From: Kitasatospora azatica KCTC 9699
GTDB taxonomy: Bacteria; Actinomycetota; Actinomycetes; Streptomycetales; Streptomycetaceae
Length of the DNA: 64,000 bases
Direction of reading: 5' to 3'
Assembly (NCBI RefSeq): GCF_000744785.1
Contig: NZ_JQMO01000003.1
Location: 4,154,001 to 4,218,000, forward strand
Within the stretch, counting starts at the first letter, position 1; every line of letters begins with the position of its first letter. Position numbers and translations under genes: made by a program. The notes below the pieces were generated by a model, which did no database searches, had not been told where the DNA came from, and saw only the letters and a program-made list of their open reading frames with translations. Positions 8,738-15,296 of this stretch are shown in pieces.

Positions 8738-10060
8738 ATGACCGGTAACAGTACGAGTTTCCTGGTCGGGGCCTTCCTGCTGGTCATGCTCGGCTGGCTG
8801 GCGGCCTGTGCGGAGGCCGGGATCTCCCGGGTCTCCCGGTTCCGCGCCGAGGAGGCCGTGCGCAACGGCCGCCGCGGCGCGGACCGGCTGCTGACCCTGG
8901 CCTCCGACCCGATCCGCTACCTCAACCTGGCCACCCTGATCCGGGTGGCCAGCGAGATGGCGGCGGCGGTGCTGGTCACCGTGGTCTGCGTGCGCAACCT
9001 GGAGCAGGCCTGGCAGGCGGTGCTGCTGGCGATCGGCGTGATGGTGCTGGTCTCCTACGTGGCGGTCGGCGTCTCGCCGCGCACCATCGGCCGCCAGCAC
9101 CCGCTGACCACCGCGACCGCCGCCTCCTTCGTGCTGCTGCCGCTGGCCCGGATCCTCGGCCCGATCCCGCGGCTGCTGATCCTGCTCGGCAACGCGCTCA
9201 CCCCCGGCAAGGGCTACCGCGAGGGCCCGTTCGCCTCCGAGGCGGAGCTGCGCGCGCTGGTCGACCTGGCCGAGAAGGACGACCTGATCGAGGACGAGGA
9301 GCGCCGGATGGTGCACTCGGTCTTCGAGCTGGGCGACACCATCGTGCGCGAGGTGATGGTGCCGCGCACCGACCTGGTGATGATCGAACGGCACAAGACG
9401 GTCCGTCAGGCGCTCACCCTGGCGCTGCGCTCCGGCTTCTCCCGGATCCCGGTGGTCGGGGACAACGAGGACGACGTGGTCGGCATCGTCTACCTCAAGG
9501 ACCTGGTCCGGCTCACCCACATCAACCGCGAGGCGGAAGCCGAGCAGGTGGACACGGTGATGCGCCCGGCGGTCTTCATCCCCGACAGCAAGCCGGCCGG
9601 CGACCTGCTGCGCGAGATGCAGCAGATGCGCTCGCACGTGGCGATCGTGATCGACGAGTACGGCGGCACGGCCGGGCTGGTCACCATCGAGGACATCCTG
9701 GAGGAGATCGTCGGCGAGATCACCGACGAGTACGACCGGGAGATCGCGCCGGTGGAGGACCTCGGCGACGGCTCCTACCGGATCACCGCCCGGCTGCTGG
9801 TCGAGGACCTGGGCGAGCTGTTCGGCATCGAGCTGGTGGACGAGGACGTCGAGACGGTCGGCGGGCTGCTCGCCAAGTGCCTCGGTCGGGTGCCGATCCC
9901 CGGCTCGGCCTGCGAACTCCCGCTGCCCGAGGAGGGTTCGCCGAAGCTGGCCGGGATCCGGCTGGTCGCGGAGAGCTCGGCCGGGCGACGGAACCGGATC
10001 GGGACGGTGGTGGCCAGCCCGGTGCCGCGGACCGTGGACGAAGCCGAGCCGGGCGAGTAG
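8738..10060 (+). CDS. DUF21/CBS-domain membrane protein (CorC/HlyC, CNNM-like)
   Basis: A 440-residue inner-membrane protein. An N-terminal DUF21/CNNM region (residues about 5-150) has hydrophobic segments, including FLVGAFLLVMLGWLAACAEA and VLLAIGVMVLVSYVAVG. Then come a CBS pair (REVMVPRTDLVMI through the GLVTIEDILEEIVGEI signature) and a C-terminal CorC/HlyC transporter-associated domain (about residues 340-420). Family members are linked to magnesium or cobalt homeostasis; the old name haemolysin is misleading. The gene starts 4 bases after ybeY, so translation is coupled. Confidence 0.93.
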   Translation: MTGNSTSFLVGAFLLVMLGWLAACAEAGISRVSRFRAEEAVRNGRRGADRLLTLASDPIRYLNLATLIRVASEMAAAVLVTVVCVRNLEQAWQAVLLAIGVMVLVSYVAVGVSPRTIGRQHPLTTATAASFVLLPLARILGPIPRLLILLGNALTPGKGYREGPFASEAELRALVDLAEKDDLIEDEERRMVHSVFELGDTIVREVMVPRTDLVMIERHKTVRQALTLALRSGFSRIPVVGDNEDDVVGIVYLKDLVRLTHINREAEAEQVDTVMRPAVFIPDSKPAGDLLREMQQMRSHVAIVIDEYGGTAGLVTIEDILEEIVGEITDEYDREIAPVEDLGDGSYRITARLLVEDLGELFGIELVDEDVETVGGLLAKCLGRVPIPGSACELPLPEEGSPKLAGIRLVAESSAGRRNRIGTVVASPVPRTVDEAEPGE

Positions 10061-10083
10061 ACGGAGGCGCGGTCGGGCGGGCG

Positions 10084-10127
10084 GAGGCTGAGCCGGGCGG
10101 GCGGACGAGGCTGAGCCGGGCAGGCGG
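10084..10127 (+). repeat. Two direct copies of a 21-base GC-rich unit
   Basis: GAGGCTGAGCCGGGCrGGCGG occurs at 10084-10104 and 10107-10127 with one mismatch, in the 88-base gap between the CBS protein gene and the next gene. A slipped-strand duplication is the simplest explanation. Confidence 0.6.
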
Positions 10128-10134
10128 CGCGTCG

Positions 10135-10140
10135 TATGCT
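10135..10140 (+). promoter_or_regulatory. Candidate -10 box, leaderless promoter for the deaminase-like gene
   Basis: TATGCT fits TAnnnT and ends 8 bases before the ATG at 10149. No Shine-Dalgarno sequence lies between them, which suggests a leaderless transcript. Confidence 0.4.
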
Positions 10141-10148
10141 CAGGCCTC

Positions 10149-10490
10149 ATGAGTGACCTTGACCCGGAAGACCAGAAGATCATCACCCTGGCGCGTTCGG
10201 CCCGCGCCCGCAACGGTGTGCCCGAGGGTGCGGCGGTCCGCGACGAGACCGGCCGCACCTATGTGGCCGGCTCGGTCGAGTTGCCCTCGCTCGCGCTGAC
10301 CGCGGTGCAGACCGCAGTTGCGATGGCCAAGGCCAGTGGCGCCAAGGGGCTGGAGGCGGCGGCCGTGGTGACCGAGGGGGCGGAGCCGAACCCGGTCGAC
10401 CTCGCGGCGGTGCGCGACCTCGGCGGTCCGGGCACTCCGCTGCTGATCGCCGGTCCGGACGGGGTGCTGCGCGAGCGCGTCGAGGCATAG
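10149..10490 (+). CDS. Deaminase-fold protein lacking zinc ligands (Rv2365c-like)
   Basis: A 113-residue protein in the slot between the CBS protein gene and era, where actinobacteria carry a short protein often labelled cytidine deaminase-like (Rv2365c in Mycobacterium tuberculosis). The order of elements resembles a small cytidine deaminase: an N-terminal helix (IITLARSARARNGVPEGAAVRDETGRTYVAGSVE is the strand region), then helix LTAVQTAVAMAKASGAKG. However, the protein contains no cysteine and no His-Ala-Glu or PCxxC motif, so zinc-dependent deamination is not expected. It may be structural or bind a nucleotide; the function is unknown. Confidence 0.75.
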   Translation: MSDLDPEDQKIITLARSARARNGVPEGAAVRDETGRTYVAGSVELPSLALTAVQTAVAMAKASGAKGLEAAAVVTEGAEPNPVDLAAVRDLGGPGTPLLIAGPDGVLRERVEA

Positions 10491-10554
10491 GGCGGCGCTG
10501 GGGCTTCGGCCGACGGGCATCGGGCGGCGGGCTTCGGCCCGGGGAGTGCGGTCG

Positions 10555-10562
10555 GATAATCT
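10555..10562 (+). promoter_or_regulatory. Candidate -10 box upstream of the 49-residue membrane protein
   Basis: GATAATCT contains a close match to TATAAT and ends 8 bases before the ATG at 10571. As no ribosome binding site is present, a leaderless transcript is likely. Confidence 0.5.
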
Positions 10563-10570
10563 CACTCTCT

Positions 10571-10720
10571 ATGGGGGTTCTGGCGTTCTTCGCGGCGTTG
10601 CTGACTGTGGTGATGTCCTTCGGGCGCTGGCACGAGACGCACTCGCCGCTCTGGCTGGCGGTGTCCATCGCGTTGCTGGTGCTCACCCTGGTCGGCGGGC
10701 TGTTCGGGCGGGGCAAGTGA
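10571..10720 (+). CDS. Small two-helix membrane protein (49 residues)
   Basis: The ATG at 10571 opens a 50-codon frame ending TGA at 10718. Two hydrophobic segments (VLAFFAALLTVVMSF and LWLAVSIALLVLTLVGGLF) are joined by a short polar turn, GRWHETHSP, and the tail is GRGK. This predicts a helical hairpin in the membrane. Support for a real gene comes from the strong -10 box just upstream, codon third positions that are mostly G or C, and the position between two conserved genes. No function can be assigned. It lies 67 bases before era and could be co-transcribed with it. Confidence 0.72.
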   Translation: MGVLAFFAALLTVVMSFGRWHETHSPLWLAVSIALLVLTLVGGLFGRGK

Positions 10721-10787
10721 GCGCTGTCCGGGTGCGGTGAGTGAGCGCTGGCCGGTCCGGCTCGGGCGATCAGGGAGAATGGTGCGC

Positions 10788-11729
10788 ATGAGCGACACCT
10801 CAACCGCCCCGGCGGCCCCCTACCGATCAGGCTTCGCGTGTTTCGTCGGCCGCCCCAACGCGGGCAAGTCGACCCTGACCAACGCCCTGGTGGGGACCAA
10901 GGTCGCGATCACCTCCGACCGCCCGCAGACCACCCGGCACACCGTGCGCGGCATCGTGCACCGCCCCGACGCCCAGCTCGTCCTGGTCGACACCCCCGGC
11001 CTGCACAAGCCGCGCACCCTGCTCGGCGAGCGGCTCAACGACCTGGTCCGCTCCACCTGGGCGGAGGTCGACGTGATCGGCTTCTGCCTGCCCGCCGACC
11101 AGAAGCTCGGCCCCGGCGACAAGTTCATCGCCAAGGAACTGGCCGAGATCAAGAAGACCCCCAAGGTGGCCCTGGTCACCAAGACCGACCTGGTCGACTC
11201 CAAGCGCCTCGCCGAGCAGCTGATCGCCGTCCACCAGCTGGGCGTGGAGCTGGGCATCGAGTGGGCGGAGATCATCCCGGTCTCGGCCGTCGGCGACCAG
11301 CAGGTCGGCCTGGTCGCCGAGCTGCTCACCAAGCTGCTCCCGAAGGGCCAGCCGCTCTACCCGGACGGCGACCTGACCGACGAGCCCGAGCAGATCATGG
11401 TCGCCGAGCTGATCCGCGAGGCCGCGCTGGAGGGCGTGCGCGACGAGCTGCCGCACTCGCTGGCCGTGGTGGTCGAGGAGATGATCCCGCGCGAGGACCG
11501 CCCGGCCGACCGGCCGCTGCTGGACATCCACGCCAACGTCTACATCGAGCGGCAGAGCCAGAAGGCCATCGTGATCGGCGCCAAGGGTGCCCGGCTGAAG
11601 CACGTCGGCACCACGGCGCGCAAGCACATCGAGGCGCTGCTCGGCACGCCGGTCTACCTGGACCTGCACGTCAAGGTCGCCAAGGACTGGCAGCGTGACC
11701 CCAAGCAGCTGCGCAAGCTGGGGTTCTGA
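10788..11729 (+). CDS. era: GTPase Era
   Basis: A 313-residue ribosome-assembly GTPase that binds the 3' end of 16S rRNA and checks 30S maturation, in the same process as YbeY upstream. The G motifs are clear: G1 GRPNAGKST, G3 DTPGLHKP, G4 TKTD, and VSAVGD for G5. The C-terminal KH domain includes KAIVIGAKGARLKHVGTTAR. The ATG at 10788 is chosen; AGGGAG lies 10 bases upstream, and the same stretch also reads GAGAAT, a possible -10 box, so the start may be leaderless. An ATG nine bases earlier is too close to either signal. Confidence 0.96.
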   Translation: MSDTSTAPAAPYRSGFACFVGRPNAGKSTLTNALVGTKVAITSDRPQTTRHTVRGIVHRPDAQLVLVDTPGLHKPRTLLGERLNDLVRSTWAEVDVIGFCLPADQKLGPGDKFIAKELAEIKKTPKVALVTKTDLVDSKRLAEQLIAVHQLGVELGIEWAEIIPVSAVGDQQVGLVAELLTKLLPKGQPLYPDGDLTDEPEQIMVAELIREAALEGVRDELPHSLAVVVEEMIPREDRPADRPLLDIHANVYIERQSQKAIVIGAKGARLKHVGTTARKHIEALLGTPVYLDLHVKVAKDWQRDPKQLRKLGF

Positions 11730-11747
11730 CGCTTCTCCGATGCACCG

Positions 11748-12174
11748 TCAGGACGAGTCCCGGGGGACCAGCGTGACCTCCAGCAGGTTGCCGGTCACCG
11801 GGGCCGGTCCGCCGACGGTGACCAACCGGTCCACCAGGTCGGCCAGTTCGTCGCCCGGCGGGAGCGACATGTGGACCGTGCTGAGCCGCGGGCGGAGCAG
11901 CCGGCCGAGCAGCAGGTCGTCCGCGCCGACCAGTGCGATCCGCTCGGGGACCGGCACGCCCGCGTCCTGCAGGGCGCGCATCAGCAGCATCGCGTACTCG
12001 TCGTTGGAACACGCCGTCGAGGTCGAGCTCCTGCTCGCCCACCCGGCCACCGGCGGTGTCGTTCAGCACGAACGACACCGTCGCGCGCGAGCAGCCGGCC
12101 AGCCGGGCGACGTCGGCACTGGTGGGGGGCTGGGCGGGAGCGGGGGCGGCCGGGCGCCCCGGGTTGCTGCTCAT
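11748..12174 (-). pseudogene. LacI-family regulator, internally deleted and frameshifted
   Basis: Two pieces of one LacI regulator remain. Reading down from the ATG at 12174, the first about 45 codons encode a complete LacI helix-turn-helix (TSADVARLAGCSRATVSFVLND). The frame then runs straight into LDLDGVF, which in full-length proteins lies some 150-200 residues later. At about 12023 the frame shifts, and the C-terminal piece continues in another frame as NDEYAMLLMRALQDAG, VALVGADD-like text and STVHMSLPP, ending at TGA 11748. So the ligand-binding core is mostly deleted and the tail is out of frame. A truncated product with the DNA-binding domain alone is possible. It lies convergent with era. 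Confidence 0.85.
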
Positions 12175-12197
12175 CGCATCGAATCCTGCCACGAGTT

Positions 12198-12211
12198 CTT
12201 ACACGTGTAAG
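12198..12211. promoter_or_regulatory. 14-bp perfect palindrome, likely LacI-type operator
   Basis: CTTACACGTGTAAG is a perfect palindrome, 24 bases upstream of the start of the decayed LacI gene. The site fits an autoregulatory LacI operator, which commonly has a central CG in even-length palindromes. It has stayed intact although the regulator has not. Confidence 0.6.
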
Positions 12212-12238
12212 CGCCGATCCCGTCATGGCCTGACCCGG

Positions 12239-13477
12239 CTAGCGCTGCAGGTGCACCTGGACCACCGCGTACCGTCCGCTGGTCCGCCAGGGCTCGCCGG
12301 TCGCGTCGAGTTCGGCCACCTCGGCCGGCGTGAGGCCGACGATCACGTCCGACTTGAGCGTCCGCAGGGCGGCCACCGGTGACGGGAAGTGGTCCACCAC
12401 CTCGGCGAACGGTGTGGTCGGCGGCCACAGTCGGTCGCCCACCACACGGCGGTAGTTGAGGTCGCCCTTGAGGATTGTCATCGTGACCCCGTCGAACTGG
12501 GCCCGGAGGTCGGCGGGGAGCTGCCGGAACGGCAGCGGGGCGCAGAAGAACGGGTGGGTGCGGACCGCGAGTCGACCCGTACCCAGGGCCGACCGGAGCC
12601 GTCGGCCGATGACGGCGGCCGCCTGCTCGGGCGCGGTGCGCAGGCGCTCCACCGTACTGATCAGATCCGTCATGGTGGCGTCGGAGACGAAGTAGGGCTG
12701 CGGCTTCACCCAGAGGACAGCCTGCGCGGCCAACCCACTGGTCAGGAGGTGGTCGAGCAGCACCAGGTCCGGCAGCAGCTCGCGGCCCGCGTTGTCCGCG
12801 ACCAGGCAGACCCGCCCGCCCCGCGCCCGCTCCAGCTCGGCCCAGAGCGTCGAACTGTCGTCGGCGATCAGCCCCGAGGACGCGTCGGCCGCCGCCTCGG
12901 CGGTGAGCTGAAAGCTCAGGTCCGCGCGGTTGCCCCACAGCGCGGAGGACAGCAGTGCCGCTTCCCGTTCCGTCTTCTTCAGCCCGCCGAGTCCGCCGAG
13001 CGCCGCGAGTTCCTCGTCCACCGCCGCGCTCGCCAACTCGGCGCTCTTGAACGGCGCGAACGGGTCGATCCCCTGCCAGACCCCCGGCCGGAAGTAGCCC
13101 GTGGCCTCCAGCAGCCGCCGGTAGAAGTAGCCCTCCGCCCAGAGGAACGGCGCCCGGCCCCACGCCGCCCCCCACAACCCCTGCCCCCACTCCAGCCACT
13201 GCGCGTGGTCGTGAGCCGCCGCCCCCAGCGGCTCCAGCACCCCGCTGGTGCTCTCCACCAGCAGTCGCTCGATGGCTGCCCGCTCCCCGGGACCGTAAGG
13301 CAGCGCATCGAGCACCCGCCGGACGAGCTCCGGGTGCCGCTCATGGAAGACACCCCAGGCGAAGGAGCCGGGCTCGTCGATACGGATCACGGGAGCGGTG
13401 GGCACGGGCGAGTTCGTCTCTCTCGGGAGTAGCCGGTCCAGATCTGCGGTGAGCGACTGGAGGGTGGGGCTCAGCAC
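12239..13477 (-). CDS. DUF89/ARMT1-like damage-control phosphatase
   Basis: A 412-residue cytosolic protein with the DUF89 metal-binding signature: LVADNAGRELLPDLVLLDHLL carries the conserved Asp-Asn and following Glu/Asp residues, and TILKGDLNYRRVVGDR is the second family motif, with an N-terminal region matching the ARMT1 subgroup (HPELVRRVLDALPYGPGE). DUF89 enzymes remove phosphate from damaged or unwanted phosphometabolites such as fructose-1-phosphate; the substrate here is unknown. The GTG at 13477 is chosen because the frame upstream runs into a short tandem repeat. It lies downstream of the decayed LacI gene's control region and is transcribed towards it. Confidence 0.85.
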   Translation of the reverse strand: MLSPTLQSLTADLDRLLPRETNSPVPTAPVIRIDEPGSFAWGVFHERHPELVRRVLDALPYGPGERAAIERLLVESTSGVLEPLGAAAHDHAQWLEWGQGLWGAAWGRAPFLWAEGYFYRRLLEATGYFRPGVWQGIDPFAPFKSAELASAAVDEELAALGGLGGLKKTEREAALLSSALWGNRADLSFQLTAEAAADASSGLIADDSSTLWAELERARGGRVCLVADNAGRELLPDLVLLDHLLTSGLAAQAVLWVKPQPYFVSDATMTDLISTVERLRTAPEQAAAVIGRRLRSALGTGRLAVRTHPFFCAPLPFRQLPADLRAQFDGVTMTILKGDLNYRRVVGDRLWPPTTPFAEVVDHFPSPVAALRTLKSDVIVGLTPAEVAELDATGEPWRTSGRYAVVQVHLQR

Positions 13478-13490
13478 CCGCCCGCGCCCC

Positions 13491-13553
13491 GCGCAAGCCG
13501 AGACCCGCGCAAGCCGAGACCCGCGCAAGCCGAGACCCGCGCAGGCCGGGCCT
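13491..13553. repeat. 16-bp tandem repeat, about four units
   Basis: Three identical copies of GCGCAAGCCGAGACCC (13491, 13507, 13523) are followed by a diverged fourth. The array lies directly upstream of the DUF89 start codon, between that gene and the emfourin-like gene, so its copy number could affect expression of the DUF89 gene. Confidence 0.9.
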
Positions 13554-13563
13554 CGCGGGTGCG

Positions 13564-13866
13564 CTATCCCGGGAAGGCCAGTCGCCCCGGCGGGGGCAGC
13601 GTGGTCCCCTGGTGCAGCACCAGGGAGATCAGCTCCCGCTGCGAGTCCGTGAGGTTCGGGTCGGCGCAGTGCACCGTGCGGCCGTCCACCGTGATCGAGT
13701 AGTGGTAGCCGTCCGGCACCCCGTACGCACGGGTGCGCGAGGCCCCCGCGACCGCCTCGCGGGCCAGCGCGTGCACATGCGGCGCGTCGATCCGCGCCGC
13801 GGTGTCCAGCTCGGCCCGCGTGGTGCGTCCGGCGAAGCCGCCGGTCCTGGTCACCTCTATACGCAT
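13564..13866 (-). CDS. Emfourin-like inhibitor of M4 metalloproteases
   Basis: A 100-residue cytosolic protein starting MRIEVTRTGGFAGR, the typical opening of emfourin (M4in), the proteinaceous inhibitor encoded beside protealysin-like proteases. Other family-like features are TRAELDTAA, the TVDGRTVHCADPNL segment and LISLVLHQG near the end. In the characterised family the inhibitor binds the M4 active site tightly in the cytosol. The gene lies 109 bases downstream of the M4 protease gene on the same strand, the expected arrangement. A small hairpin (CCACAA and TTGTGG, 13912-13930) lies in the gap. Confidence 0.85.
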   Translation of the reverse strand: MRIEVTRTGGFAGRTTRAELDTAARIDAPHVHALAREAVAGASRTRAYGVPDGYHYSITVDGRTVHCADPNLTDSQRELISLVLHQGTTLPPPGRLAFPG

Positions 13867-13975
13867 GGTTGCCAGTCTGCTACGGAGTGCGCCAGGACGG
13901 GGGGATTTCTCCCACAACGGTTGATTGTGGAACAACTACGTGTACTCACGGACGGTTGCTCGAAGGCTTCGACGC

Positions 13976-14992
13976 CTACTGGACGACCAGGCCGACCTGC
14001 TTCCAGGCGCCGGCCACCGCTTCCGTCACCGGCCCGTCGCCGAACCGGGACCGGGCGGCGGCCATGGTGGCCCGGGCGAAGGCGGTGAAGTCCGCGTCGG
14101 GCCGCAGCGTGCCGCAGGTGAGCGTGTCGTACCAGATCCGCCCGGCCCGTTCCCAGGCCGCGCCGCCGAGTTCGACCGCGAGCAGGTAGAACGCCCGGTT
14201 GGGGATCCCGGAGTTGATGTGCACGCCGCCCTCGTCCTCGGTGGTCTGCACATAGCGGTCCATCGAGGCGGGTTGCGGGTCGCGGCCCAGGCGCGGGTCG
14301 TCGTAGGCGGTGCCGGGCGCCTTCATGGAGCGCAGCGCGGTGCCCCTGATCCCCGGGCCGAGCAGGCCGGCGCCGATCAACCAGTCGGCGTCCGCGGCCT
14401 GTTGGCCGAGCGCGTACTGCTTGACCAGGGTGCCGAAGACGTCCGCGACCGACTCGTTGAGCGCCCCGGACTGCCCGTGGTACTCCAGCGCGGCGCTGTA
14501 CTGGACCACTCCGTGGGTCAGTTCGTGGCCGATCACGTCCACGCAGCCGGTGAAGTCGCCGAAGACGATTCCGTCGCCGTCGCCGAAGACCATCCGGTGG
14601 CCGTCCCAGAAGGCGTTGTCGTACTTCTGCCCGTAGTGCACGGAGGCCTGCAGCGGCAGGCCTTCGCCGTCCACCGAGCGGCGGCCGTAGACCTCGAGCA
14701 GCAGCGCGAGGGTGGCGCCGAGGCCGTCGTAGGCGCGGTTGACGGCCGGGTCGGCGGTCGGCGGGCCGCCCTCGGTGCGCACGGTCCGCCCGGGCAGGTG
14801 CTGGGTGTGGCCGGCGTCCGCGATGGTTCGCCCGGGACGGCCGACGGGGGTGGCGGCGCGCAGCCGCAGGGCGTCGGCGCGGGCCGTGCGCAGGGCCGCG
14901 TCGGTCTCCAGCGAGCGGCGCGCGGACTCGATGCCGGATTCGGCCAGCCGGTCCAGCAGGTATGGCGGAATGATGGTGCAGAGCTGCGTCAT
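13976..14992 (-). CDS. Protealysin-like M4 zinc metalloprotease
   Basis: A 338-residue thermolysin-family protease without a signal peptide. It begins MTQLCTIIPPYLLDRLA, whose PPxL motif is typical of the short protealysin propeptide. The zinc site HELTH starts at His156, followed by the third-ligand motif GALNESVADVFG. VHINSGIPNRAFYLLA matches the region with the catalytic His of M4 enzymes. The ATG at 14992 is preferred to an upstream in-frame GTG because it puts the propeptide motif at the usual place. Protealysin-type enzymes act inside the cell or are released by non-classical routes; the adjacent emfourin gene probably protects the cell. Secretion would therefore not be through Sec. Confidence 0.92.
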   Translation of the reverse strand: MTQLCTIIPPYLLDRLAESGIESARRSLETDAALRTARADALRLRAATPVGRPGRTIADAGHTQHLPGRTVRTEGGPPTADPAVNRAYDGLGATLALLLEVYGRRSVDGEGLPLQASVHYGQKYDNAFWDGHRMVFGDGDGIVFGDFTGCVDVIGHELTHGVVQYSAALEYHGQSGALNESVADVFGTLVKQYALGQQAADADWLIGAGLLGPGIRGTALRSMKAPGTAYDDPRLGRDPQPASMDRYVQTTEDEGGVHINSGIPNRAFYLLAVELGGAAWERAGRIWYDTLTCGTLRPDADFTAFARATMAAARSRFGDGPVTEAVAGAWKQVGLVVQ

Positions 14993-15069
14993 GGCGCCCA
15001 GCGTCACGGATCGGTGGCCTGCTGTCACGCAGGAGCCGTCTCAAGGGGTGGAAATGTCGCGCCGCTCAC

Positions 15070-15098
15070 TTCGGCGTCGGGGGCCGCTGGGTTACGCT
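15070..15098 (+). promoter_or_regulatory. Candidate leuA promoter
   Basis: TACGCT (15093-15098) fits TAnnnT; TTCGGC (15070-15075) is a weak -35 at 17 bases. Transcription would start about 15105-15108, at the leader peptide ATG, making the leader peptide leaderless. Confidence 0.45.
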
Positions 15099-15107
15099 AG
15101 CTCCATC

Positions 15108-15155
15108 ATGCGTTACGGGCTGCTTCTTCTTAGCTGCCGCGGCGAGGGCCTGTAA
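15108..15155 (+). CDS. leuA leader peptide with four consecutive leucine codons
   Basis: A 15-codon frame reads MRYGLLLLSCRGEGL then TAA. The run of four leucine codons is CTG CTT CTT CTT; CTT is rare in such a GC-rich genome, so the ribosome should pause there when charged leucyl-tRNA is low. The frame lies 141 bases upstream of leuA, and its 3' part forms one arm of a strong hairpin. This is the organisation of amino-acid attenuation leaders known for actinobacterial leuA genes. Confidence 0.85.
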   Translation: MRYGLLLLSCRGEGL

Positions 15156-15186
15156 GACCATTCGGAGGCCGGCTCCCTCGCCGCGG
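15137..15186 (+). promoter_or_regulatory. leuA attenuator hairpin
   Basis: A perfect 12-bp stem pairs CCGCGGCGAGGG (15137-15148, inside the leader peptide frame) with CCCTCGCCGCGG (15175-15186). A ribosome stalled on the leucine run would sit just upstream of or cover the left arm and so change folding. No clear U-run follows, so control may act through termination or on leuA translation. Confidence 0.65.
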
Positions 15187-15296
15187 GGTCTGTGCTGTGC
15201 GCATTTCAGCGTTGTTGTGCGCCTTTGCACGAGTCGGCCCGTCGGGTGATTTCACCCCGACCAGCCCGCATCCGAAGAGAGCCGAGAGACTCACCC

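Noticed and set aside
10149..10490. Annotation as an active cytidine deaminase
   Set aside because: The protein has no cysteine and no HAE motif, so the zinc site cannot form.
13491..13553. Tandem units considered as a CRISPR array
   Set aside because: The 16-base units are contiguous, without spacers and without cas genes.
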